A stretch of 64,000 bases of DNA, taken from positions 43,535,001 through 43,599,000 of the forward strand of contig CP142451.1 in NCBI GenBank assembly GCA_038049695.1, given 5' to 3'. A program made the translations under genes and the position numbers. Shown here in pieces: positions 33,560 to 43,920 of the stretch. Within the stretch, counting starts at the first letter, position 1. Each line of letters opens with the position of its first letter. The stretch comes from Cinnamomum chago. Its lineage: Eukaryota > Streptophyta > Magnoliopsida > Laurales > Lauraceae. The notes below the pieces were generated by a model that saw only the letters and a program-made list of their open reading frames with translations, searched no databases and had not been told where the DNA came from.

Positions 33560-34969
33560 CTGCTTTCTTAGCCCTATAAAAGTCCCGATACAATGACCAA
33601 AATACATTTGACTTTGAAACTGATTATTGACCAACTTAATGGACCACTCCGGTAAATATTAAATGCAAGACATAAACTCAACAATGAATTTATTATGCAC
33701 CATTTTAATAAAGTTGTACAGTGCATTTGGACTGCACATCAACCACATTTAGAGGTGGGGTCTGCCTTTAGAATGGTCCAGCTGCACAGTGTGCTTGGGT
33801 GAATGTTTTCAAATAAGGTTTGGGTTGGGAAATGTATCAAAAAGGGCCGACGCACCCATATCTACAGGGGCTGACACGCCAATGACCCAGCCCGGCTCTC
33901 CCCCCCGCTCCCCCTCTTTTTCTTGCGTGTCATAATTGCCCCCTGTTTCCATCTGCTGTCCACTTTTTGGCGGATTCTCCTCTTTCGTACTCGAAAGTGA
34001 AAAAAAAATAAAACAAAAGGAGTCCAATGCCACACTGTCCTTAGCTTTGTTCCTTCACAAACCACTTTCCTTTCACGCTATCTCCGGTTTGGTTTTCTTC
34101 TCTTTCCCAATGCCACCAGTTTAGTTTTTACTCTCACTCACTTACATTTTCCAGATATCCATCCATCTGTTCTTGGGATCCATTTTCAGATTATTTGGAG
34201 CTATGGTCTTGCAGCTTTCAACCAGTATGTGGGCCTTCTCAACGGCTTGAAAAGAAAAGGATAACTCCAACTTTTCATTGCATCTTTTTGCATCTGCTTT
34301 TTTGTTTTGGGGGGGCGGCGCGTATTTGGGTTTGGAGCTCTTGAACAAAACCCAAGTGTTATTTTTGGATTGCTTGTTTGAGGTTTGGAATCAGCTTATT
34401 TTAACTCTCTCATGCACTATCTAAGCTCTTGATTTGCATTCTCTGTTTTTTTTTTTTCCCTATCTTTTTGCACCGGTCAAGCTGTTGCTTGTTTTTTACT
34501 CTTCTTTTAATAGATACTTGTAGAGATTCTTATTACACCATAAAAGCAAGCTATGGATAAGAATCCATCTCAGTTTTCACGTGGATCTTAAGGCCCTAAG
34601 ATGCTTGTTGGATTTCAATGGTTCTGGATCTCTGAATTTGAGCTTGTTGCAGCTTTTCAGGTGGGTGTAAATCCATAAGGGTTTTGTTATTTCAGATGTG
34701 GGTTTACTTTGGAGGCATGATGCCCTCTCTCTAAATTTATTTTTGAAGTACTTTCAATAATTTTCATTGCCTACTAGTACTAGGTTTACTTTACTTCCAC
34801 TACCCCACTTCAGTCGCAGTTCCAGTTCTCAGTTTTCTCTGGGTTTCAAATCTGTTACCTATTTTTGAGTGTGGGAGTAGTTTTGTGCTTTTTAAATCCT
34901 TCAGTGAAAGTTGTAGTTTAAGGCCCTTTTCATTTCTTATTTTGAAGCTTGAGGTGGATTTGTGGGGAG
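33560..34969 (+). promoter_or_regulatory. Probable upstream and 5' leader region of the GH17 gene
   Basis: This region precedes the GH17 start codon. It is pyrimidine-rich with long T runs (34,441-34,460) and, unlike the rest of the window, shows no transposon signature from about 33,900 onward, which fits a host promoter and leader. A CTTTTCAG/GTGGGTG junction at 34,653-34,665 could mark a leader splice site. No core promoter element can be assigned with confidence. Confidence 0.35.
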
Positions 34970-35301
34970 ATGGGGCGGTTCTCTGTCTTCTTTACAGTGG
35001 TTTCATGGTTTTGTGTGGTGGGTTCAGTGAGTGGTATTGGAGCTAACTTGGGTAGCCAAGCAAGCCACCCTCTGGCACCTGATATAGTGGTGAGGCTACT
35101 GAGGAATAATGGGTTTCAGAAAGTGAAGCTGTTTGACGCAGATCCGGGTACTTTGAGAGCCCTGGGGAAGACAGGAATTGAGGTGATGGTGGGGATTCCA
35201 AATGACATGCTGGCCACTATGGCTACCAGTCTCAAGGCAGCTGAGCAATGGGTTTCTAAGAATGTCTCTTCATATATCTCCAACAATGGGGTCAACATCA
35301 G
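34970..35301 (+). CDS. Exon 1 of a GH17 glucan endo-1,3-beta-glucosidase-like protein
   Basis: The ATG at 34,970 opens [18 protein letters not shown], a signal peptide ending near VSG. The mature part begins [14 protein letters not shown], followed by [19 protein letters not shown] and [13 protein letters not shown], the first beta/alpha units of the GH17 barrel, as in the plant group of GPI-anchored endo-1,3-beta-glucosidases 5/6. These act at the cell wall on beta-1,3-glucan such as callose. The exon ends inside an Arg codon (AG/GTGAGA at 35,301-35,302), the expected first-intron position before the YVAVGNEP segment. Both catalytic Glu residues lie in exon 2, which is not found in the window. 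The frame is intact, so the gene may be functional with a very long intron, or be truncated. Confidence 0.88.
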
Positions 35302-37344
35302 GTGAGAGATTTTCCTCTTCCTCCTCCTCCTCTCCCCTTCATTCGGAGAACAACTTATTGACAAGGATTAAACTTGTCTTTATGGTGGTGGGCTTGACTC
35401 TTCTGCTTACTGCTTTTGGGTTTTAATTGGGTTCATTAAAATCTGACAGTGATGGTAGATAATTTGTAAATTAAACCCCAAGGTCGACTAAAATCTGGTG
35501 TGTTTTTGCAGCGAGAGGTTTCTGCTCTATGCATATTTTCATTTCCGGGATAGAGAGGAATCCAGGATTCCTACCCCTCCCTCTCATATAGTAATTTGAA
35601 ACCTTCTCTGTTGGAAAAAAGTTCAGTTCATTTTTTTCCATTTCCACGAGAAAAATGCATTGTACCAAATGATGGAAAAAGGGGCTGCACGGAATTTCAA
35701 AACAATTCTCCTCTCTACTGAGGATTGCTCTCAATGCACAAATGCACCCTTATACAGCACTATGTGATTCAGCTTGAATTTTGTTGCAGAAGTTGAAAAC
35801 AATCATAGGTTCACTGGAAATTAAAGTGTACGCATTAAAAGCAGTTGGTTAAAACTCTAGAGTTTGTCTTCTCTCTTGGAATAATGGAAGTTCAATTGAA
35901 GATAACAGTCTGATGCATCAATGACTTTATAGGTTGCTATGGCATGGGATAGAACTGACATATATATGACTTGGAATGTTAAAAAGTTAGTTTGTTAGGG
36001 CCCATATCGTATCTACCTTTTCTGTATGCATAGAAAGATTTCAATGTTTCATGATCGTTGAAGTTATTTTCTTTCTTATTATTTATTCACAACTTACAGT
36101 TTTCAACCTAAATATTTGAGTATATTAATGCTCCAATGATGGCGATGCTCATAATGTGGTTCTCTGAAAACTCATACAATTCAATTCGATTAAAAAGATC
36201 TTCTACATTTGCATTTTCTATCAATGATTATGATGGTTTCAGTTTCTGGCTTTATAAGTTTTGATTTAGGGGGTAAGGATTTTTTACTTTTTAGCCCCCT
36301 ACTTTTCATGTCTTGCTCATTATCTTGTAATTTCGCGTCATTGAGAGTTTTTGGCTCGTTAGCATGATTAGTAACTTGGTCACAGTAGCAACAGCTTCGG
36401 AAACACTGCTTTCTGTCGTGTGATGGATCTTTCATTTGAGAATTATTGTTGGCGTGATTGTCTGGGATCACATTTTCATGATATGAACAATTTTATTTGG
36501 TAAATTACAATAAATAAAAGATCATATTCGATGTAGTTGGTGTTGTGGTTTTTTGACATCTTGATGAGACCAATTTTTTTGTTTCACTTCTTACATTAGT
36601 TTTCTAATAGATTTGTCAACATAGACAAAGAGAAGAAATTAGATCGTGGGGTTTGTTCTTTGCATCATATACAGTTGTGAAGTTTAATTATCTTGTTCCA
36701 TCGTAAGATGGAGTTTGGCTTAGATATTCTCCTTTAGTGGTGTAGCTCATGTTTTGCATGGTTTATGATTTTGGGATTTGAATAGCATAATGTTTATTGT
36801 TTTTGAGTGAAAATGTTGGTGTATGGTTTACTTCTAATTGAAGAGTTTCTGTTGTTTAAGTATGTATGTTACTCACTTCCATTTGAGGAGATGGGAATAA
36901 TGCCTTGTCGAATAAGTATGTACATGTACATATTTCCAATGTAGTATTTTTGTCTTGTGCTCTGCTTAATAAGATAACTTGAGTTTTCTTCGATTTCAAT
37001 TTCTTGAGTGTTGTAATTTCATAAATAAATAATAAATACTGAACGCAAGTACCATCAAATCTTAAATCGTTTACACAGGATAACAGCAGCATGGTCTTCT
37101 AACTTGACGCCTGAACCCCATCATAATATACTGGATCATAGAGTAAGGTGAAAACAATCATCATCATAATCAAAGCCTTGTCCCAACTATGTCCTTACTA
37201 ATTATAGGGCCAAGGTAGCGGAAAGAATCACTTCGTGGTATTGCATGGTCTTCAATTCTCACAGTAGTTTCAGCTCTTTCTATATGCCCACGGAAGTTAC
37301 AATTCATATACCATGAAAAAAAAGGTTACAATCCATATGTTCCA
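35302..37344 (+). other. Probable intron 1 of the GH17 gene (start)
   Basis: It begins with the donor GTGAGAGATTTTCC and continues AT-rich. No GH17 exon 2 sequence can be seen here or in the transposon-filled 26.7 kb to the right. No other exon or repeat stands out before the LINE at about 37,345. Confidence 0.5.
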
Positions 37345-38176
37345 TCTTTGTACGGCTTATTGGATTCGAAAGCCTCCCGCCACCTCTCGAGCTTTGCATT
37401 CACACAATCTCTTGATTCGTCTACCAACTCAATATCATCTGCAAATAACATGCACCAAGGTGCCTCTTCTTGAATATGAGCAGTTAACTCATCCATAATC
37501 AGTGCAAAAAGATAAGGGCTTAGGGCTAACCTCTAATGCAAATCTATAGTCACAGGAAACTCCTCTGTCTCTCCACAAGTAGTTCTTACATTCGTTACTG
37601 CTCCTTCATACATGTCTTTAATAATTTTAATATAACCTCTTGGACCATTCATTTTATTTCAAATCTACGAAATTAAATTTGTAAATACCTTGTCGTAGGC
37701 CTTTTCTAGATTTGATGAAGACCATATACAGATTTTTTCTCTTTGCTCGAGATTTTCACATTACTTGCCTAAGTGAGAAGGTAGCTTCCATTGTTGACTT
37801 TCATGGCATCAAACCAAATTGATTTTCAGATATCTTAGTCTTCTCTCTAAGTGTTTGCTCCATTATTGTCTTCCATATTTTCATAGTATGACTCATAAGT
37901 TTAATCCCATGATAGTTGGTACAATTTTGTATATCTCTCTTGCATGGATGAAAATATCGGCCGTTACATAGCGTAGCGGCCGACAAAATGTGAAATAGTG
38001 CCTTTCACATCCGTATCGGTGTGTATCGGCCGCTATTTACCCGTAGCGGCTGATACGCACCGATACGTTGCGTATCGGATGCAACGAGCTATATTTAAAA
38101 AAAAAATTGTTTGACTGGAGGAAGAAGATGAAGAATAAAAAGGAAGAGAAAAAAAATATAGAGAATAGATACAGGA

Positions 38177-38456
38177 TAACAATCGTGACATGCAAGAATA
38201 GCTTCTGAATTGTCAAAATTTGTGTTCCTTTACATTGGAGATTTCCTCCCATTAAATAGAATACAGATGCCTAATCAAAGGCTACAAATTAGCTAATCTA
38301 ATCTAATTACAATCTATTATTAATGAAAGAGACAAATCAGCTAATTACAATCTATTTAAAAGGAATAAAACTTGAGTAAATATTTGACCAAATCCAACGA
38401 GATTGGATTCCACCATATTGGGCCTAAATGGGCCTAAATGGTCTTTGTATTTGACA
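38177..38456 (-). repeat. 3' LTR of the young copia element
   Basis: 280 bp; lacks one 6-bp AATTAC unit found in the other LTR. It contains two tandem GGGCCTAAAT phrases near its right end (U3 on the minus strand). Confidence 0.95.
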
Positions 38457-38463
38457 CCCCCCC

Positions 38464-40084
38464 TCAAATTGATGCTGGGGAATCCACAAGCATCAATTTG
38501 CCAACCAAGAACTGATGACGAGGTCGCGGAAGTCCCTTTGTGAGGATATCGGCATTTTGAAGATCAGAAGGGATGTGAGGAAGGCTAATGACATCACGCT
38601 TGTATTCGTCGCGGATAAAATGGCAATCAATCTCAATGTGTTTAGTGCGTTCGTGGAAAACTGGATTGGCAGTAATTCGAATTGCACTAGTATTGTCTGC
38701 ATAGAGAGGAGTGACACTATCAGCAGGAAATCCGAGATCGGAAAGCAACCCGCGAAGCCAGAGAATTTCTGAACAAGCAGCAGACATGGCACGATACTCA
38801 GCTTCGGTGGAAGATTTGGAGACCTTATCTTGTTTCTTACATTTCCACGAGATCAAGCTATCTCCCAGATACATGCACCATCCTGTGGTAGAGCGACGAG
38901 TATCCGGACAACCAGCCCAATTAGCATCTGAGTATGCTTTGAGTGTTAGGGAATTGTTGGCCGGATAGAATAATCCACGGGTTGGTGTCCGAATTAGATG
39001 TTTAATAATACGTCGGACTGCAGCCAAATGAAGATGTCGAGGATCAGTCATGAATTGACTGACTAAATTGACTGCATAAGAAATATCAGGACGAGTTATC
39101 GTCAAGTAGATCAAGCTGCCAACGAGGCGACGATAAAGTGTAGGATCAGAGAGAGGATCCCCACTGTCTTGCTGAAGTTTAACATTGACTTCGATTGGAG
39201 TATCGACGGGAGCAGATCCTTGGAGTCCAGCCATTTCAATTAACTCGAGCATATTTATGTTGATGAAGTACGATGCCTTTTGCAGATTGATGAACTTCAA
39301 GACCTAGAAAATAGTTCAGAGGACCAAGATCTTTCATGTGGAAAGATTCATGAAGAGAGGCCTGAAGTTGGTGAATCATATCTGCATCGGTACCTGTAAT
39401 GATGATGTCATCCACATAAACAAGAAGAATAGTAATCCCCGTAGAAGTATGATGAAGAAACATGGATGGATCATATGGACTAGGATGAAACCCCAAGTGG
39501 CGAAGAGCATTGTGGAACTTTTCAAACCATGCCCTGGGGGCTTGTTTGAGGCCATAAAGAGAACGCCGTAGTTTGGCAACGGCACCGGTGATGATAGATG
39601 AAACCCCCTGAGGAAGGCGCATATAGACATATTCTTTAAGATCGCCATGAAGAAATGCGTTCTTTACATCCATCTGGAAGAGAGGCCAGGATTGGGATGC
39701 TGCGATGGCAAGAATAGTCCGAACAATTGTCATCTTTGCTACAGGAGCAAAAGTCTCCTCATAATCAATACCATATTCCTGCCGATTACCCAGAGCGACA
39801 AGACGGGCCTTATACCTATCCAGAGTTCCATCAGGTTTAAGCTTGATAGAATAGATCCATTTGCAATCAATTGGCTTAACTGAAGGAGGACACGGAACCA
39901 CATCCCATGTATGATTTTGCGCAAGAGCATCCAATTCATCCTGCATAGCTTTGTTCCAACACTCATGCTGCACAGCCTGAGAGTATGAGTTCGGAATAGA
40001 TGTAGAAGACATGGTGGCCATCAAGGAAGTGTGGGTAAACCTATAACGAGTTGGAGGCACTGAAATCCGAGATGATCGACGCAA
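38464..40084 (-). pseudogene. Copia reverse transcriptase and RNase H, one frame shift
   Basis: The RT frame (40,084-39,236) has WNKAMQDELDAL, WDVVPCP, KWIYSIKLKPDGT, FAPVAKMTIVRT, QMDVKNAFLHGDL, and the catalytic LLVYVDDIIITG. It runs out at 39,236 after HKYAR; the continuation LIEMAGLQGSAPVDTP is in the next frame, so 2 nt were lost or 1 nt gained near 39,247. RNase H follows with YSDANWAGCPDTRRSTTG, KSSTEAEYRAMS and the DNTSAI and HIEIDCHF motifs, ending at 38,464 just beside the polypurine tract. All catalytic residues visible in these motifs are present. Confidence 0.95.
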
Positions 40085-40914
40085 GGGAGGTCTCCAGTTG
40101 GACCAGATGTAGTTGGGCGATCGTTAGGGGGACTATCTATGTTTGCCGCATTACTCCGCCTATGATACACAAATTTAGGATCAAATTTAACAAATGGAGT
40201 TTTGTCCGAAAAATCAGGTAAGGAAACAACAGATGGGGACTCGACAGACTCAAGATATTGTTGGAAAAAATATTGATTTAAAAAAAAAACAACATTACGG
40301 GAGGTACGAATGCGCCGTATTTGAAGATCATAACAAAGAAACCCCTTTTGATGACTAGCATATCCAAGAAATGCGCATTTAGCAGATTGGGCAGTAAGTT
40401 TGTTACGCTCAGAAGGAGGTAAATGTACAAAACACACCGATCCAAAAACATGCAGATCATCATAAGACGGTGTAGTTTTGTATAATCGAGAAAAAGGACT
40501 CTCATTTTCTAAAGAAAAGGAAGGTAATCGATTTATAAGGTGGACAGCAGTGCTAAGAGCTTCTGTCTAAAAACGTGTAGGAACAGAGGATTCAATAAGA
40601 AGAGAGCGAGTAACATCAAGGAGATGTCTATTTTTTCTTTCAACGACCCCATTTTGCTGAGGGGTATAAGGACAAGATTTTTGAGAAAGAATTCCTTTTT
40701 GTTGTAAAAAGGTTTGAAACTCTGTAGACACATATTCACCTCCCGAATCAGAACGTAAAATTTTAATGCAAGTGGAAAATTGATTCTCAACATATGCTAA
40801 AAACATTTTGAAAACATGAAAGACATCAGCTTTAGAATGTAGAAAATAGACCCATGTAAATCTACTATAATCATCAATAAATGTCACAAAATATTTATAA
40901 TGAGCATGAGACAA
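40021..40914 (-). pseudogene. Copia integrase, one stop and a frame shift at its end
   Basis: The core begins with FVTFIDDYSRFTWVYFL (first Asp), continues with RSDSGGEY (second Asp) and GVVERKNRHLLD (catalytic Glu). A TAG at 40,568-40,570 follows PTRF, where copia integrases have Trp. After it the frame resumes through NRLPS, the FGSVCFVHLPPSERNKL stretch, and CAFLGYASHQKGFLCYD. A 1-nt shift near 40,088 separates it from RT. Integrase inserts the cDNA into the genome; here it would end early. Confidence 0.92.
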
Positions 40915-40929
40915 ATGAGGAGCAATACA

Positions 40930-42552
40930 TCAAACATCACTATGAACTAAATCAAAACATTGAATGCTAGTAGAAGTGGAGACAGAAAAATGAAGAGTTT
41001 TACTTTTTCCCATCTTACATGTAGCACAATCAAAGGAAACAAACTTAGAAAATCCTATTGAGTTTAACAATCCAGAATTAACCATGTGAGACATGGTTTT
41101 AAAATTAGGATGTCCAAGCCTACTGTGCCATAATTGACAATTATTTTGAGCTGAAAAACAAAAATCATTTGCTGAATTATTCCTAATTGGAGTAGATAGA
41201 TCAAGAGAAAACAAGCGTCCATTTTTAGGCCCCCTCGCGATCTCCCTCCCTGACATCTGGTCCTGCACAACACAACCAGAGGAAGAAAAGGAAACATTAT
41301 AGTTGTTTTCAACAAGTTGTCCAACGGAAAGAAGGTTTGAAATTAAATTGGGACAGTGATAAACATTCTTTAAGGGCAAGATACTGGAAATATCTCCAAT
41401 GGCAGTGATAGGAAGATGTCCGCCATCGGCTGTTTGAACATGAGCATTGCCAGTATATTTTGTCAAGCTAGAGAGTTGTGCACTGGAATGAGTCAGGTGA
41501 TTTGATGCTCCGGAATCAAGATACCAAATGGAAGAAGGGGTTTTAGATTTACCTGTGATGCCAAGTGCAGAAAAAGCATTGACGATCATTTGTTGAACCA
41601 ATTCGGGAGTGAGAGCAGGGGAAGAAGAATCAGGCTGTGAAGGCACAGATGTGGACGCAGCATGAGCAGGAGAATAGTCTACGTGAGCAGCATAAGCATT
41701 GGGAGTCCGAGTTTGTGGACGGCGGCGACATTCAGTAATGATATGTCCCTTCTTCTTGCAGTAATTACAGAACTTCTGGTTGCATTGAGTTGCAAGGTGT
41801 CCATATTTTTTGCAAGAGTAGCATTGGACTTTGCTCATATCACGAGTCTGAGGAGTCGGAGAAGACTGTGAGATCTGAAGAGATTGAGTGTTCCCTTTAG
41901 CTGAGTATGCAACATGATAGGTTTTAGTGTGCTTTTGTTCCAGATGGGCTTTTGTGCGAATGCGTTGTTCTTCTTGAAAAAGCTCATTCAAACAAACATC
42001 CAAAGATGGTAATGGGCTCCGGCTCAGCAGAGACGATGTTACAGTCTCATACTCGGGACGCAATTTCATCAAAAACTGGTCCCTGTGACTTGAGGCTTGA
42101 AGTTCTTGTATAGTTTTAAGAATATTGTTTGGAACAGAAGCATATTTAATCCCATCGTATTCACTCCACAGATTGCGGAAACCAGAATAGTAGTCCTGAA
42201 TGGTCAAGGTGCCTTGACTGTATTCTGCAATTTCACACTCAAGTTGAAATTATCGTGCAGAATTATCTTGATGATAAACTGTCTGCAAGTAACCCCACAT
42301 CTCCTTAGAGGTTGTATAGGGTTTGAGGTTCAGAATCAGATGAGGTTCCACAGCCCCAAGAATCCATGTTTTTATTTTTGCATCCTTTGTATTCCAAGTA
42401 GAAATCTTTTTATCATCCTCTGTAGGCTTTGGATCAGCACTAGAAACAAATCCCCATAATTCCTTGGCCTCAAGATATAATTGAAATTGAAAAGCCCATG
42501 CTGGGTAGTTTTTACCATCAAATTGAATCAATTTAACCTCAGACTTCTCCAT
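40930..42552 (-). pseudogene. Copia gag, protease and pre-integrase region, one internal stop
   Basis: It starts MEKSEVKLIQFDGKNYPAW at 42,552, a copia gag start. A TAA at 42,247-42,249 interrupts NSAR/FQLECEIAEY in frame. Further on come a CCHC zinc knuckle (CYSCKKYGHLATQC) and a second one (CNYCKKKGHIITEC), the protease motif WYLDSGASNHLTHS, and the pre-integrase zinc finger with WHSRLGHPNF and CATCKMGK. A TGA at 40,928-40,930 stands where Trp is expected after VHSDV. The two nonsense changes next to integrase are G-to-A on the coding strand. Confidence 0.93.
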
Positions 42553-42559
42553 TTGAGAA

Positions 42560-43622
42560 CCAAATAAAGAGAAGTAGACAATAAGAGGTTAATCCAACGG
42601 TGCACAACAGCAGACAGCAAAAAGGCACAAAAAAATGGTTCAGGCGACCTTAAAATTGACTGAAGATTCCTGGCGTGGGGCCCACGATTTGATCAAATGG
42701 AGAATCAGATCAATGAGATGCAAGCAATATCAAAATGTGTTTCCAGCAATACAAGTTTTACTAAAATCCATCCACAATCCAAGATTTTGTACGGCTGTGA
42801 TTAAAATGATATGATAAAGATGGAAAATCACAAGTGGGGTCCAAAAGCCTACCTCTGATCCCGAAAAAATGGTGAAAAAATTACCAAAAATATCAGCAGA
42901 GATGGTCGACCATGGCTGTAGAATTTCTTGAAGATGTCATGATGATCGCAGGGGGGCCACTGTTGATCATATCGTGACAGACGACTTTCTGTTTCCAATA
43001 ACCTCAGATCACTGATCTGGATGATGCCAAGATTATAAATCCTTGATCTGTGTGTCTGAAACACAAGATTATGTCTCCCAAGAGCAGTAGAATAAATCAA
43101 CAGCAGCAGCAGTATTGTAGAGAAGCAGCAGTAGCAATCTGATATGAATCAGATGTTCACAGAGACAAAAAAACAACCCAGACGACCTTCAGGATTGTGT
43201 TTGGATGAGCACGTGGAGTCCACAGAGGGATTGAAATGCAAATCAGGTGCAAGGTCTGATTGCCAGACTTAATTGTCTTCCTTGAGATGAAATCTGGTGT
43301 GCAGATTCCAAGGATCCAAACTTTTGGACGGTGGAGATGAAAACTACTGCCAGAAATGGGAAAATCACGAAATTGAGCAAATGGCCTACCTCTGATTGGC
43401 AAAAAATTGTGAAAAAATTACCAAAATTCCCTCCTGCAGTGGGCGACCAATACTGTTGAAGTTTCCAGTTGTGTTTGGATAATCACAAGTGGGCCACTGT
43501 TGAACGGCTATGATCAGCAGTGGATGAAAAGACTCTGAGATGTCTGAAACAGATCCTAGATCTGTTCTTTACTCCGGGAGAGGTTGATTCCTCTCAGATC
43601 ACTTGGAAGATTGCAAATTCTA
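42560..43622 (-). other. Untranslated leader of the young copia element
   Basis: About 1.06 kb between primer site and gag start. It consists of two similar halves (compare 42,640-42,900 with 43,175-43,440, which share TACCTCTGAT, TGGTGAAAAAATTACCAAAA-like and GTTGGGCCC-like phrases), as if duplicated. No ORF. Confidence 0.65.
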
Positions 43623-43634
43623 GCTCTGATACCA

Positions 43635-43920
43635 TAACAATCGTGACATGCAAGAATAGCTTCTGAATTGTCAAAATTTGTGTTCCTTTACATTGGAGAT
43701 TTCCTCCCATTAAATAGAATACAAATGCCTAATCAAAGGCTACAAATTAGCTAATCTAATCTAATTACAATTACAATCTATTATTAATGAAAGAGACAAA
43801 TAAGCTAATTACAATCTATTTAAAAGGAATAAAACTTGAGTAAATATTTGACCAAATCCAACGAGATTGGATTCCACCATATTGGGCCTAAATGGGCCTA
43901 AATGGTCTTTGTATTTGACA
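43635..43920 (-). repeat. 5' LTR of the young copia element
   Basis: 286 bp, with an extra AATTAC unit relative to the other LTR and two substitutions. It ends beside the primer-binding site TGGTATCAGAGC. Confidence 0.95.

Larger units (their letters stand above)
38177..43920 (-). mobile_element. Young Ty1/copia element, complete with both LTRs
   Basis: LTRs at 38,177-38,456 and 43,635-43,920 differ by two substitutions and one 6-bp indel. Identical 5-bp duplications CAGGA flank the element (38,172-38,176 and 43,921-43,925). On the minus strand the LTR runs TGTCAAATAC to CGATTGTTA, so its ends are TG...TA rather than TG...CA. The primer site TGGTATCAGAGC (43,623-43,634) follows directly, and a C-rich strand (38,457-38,464) gives the polypurine tract. 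gag, protease, integrase, RT and RNase H are all present in copia order but broken by three stops and two frame shifts. It sits inside the hAT element. Confidence 0.96.
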
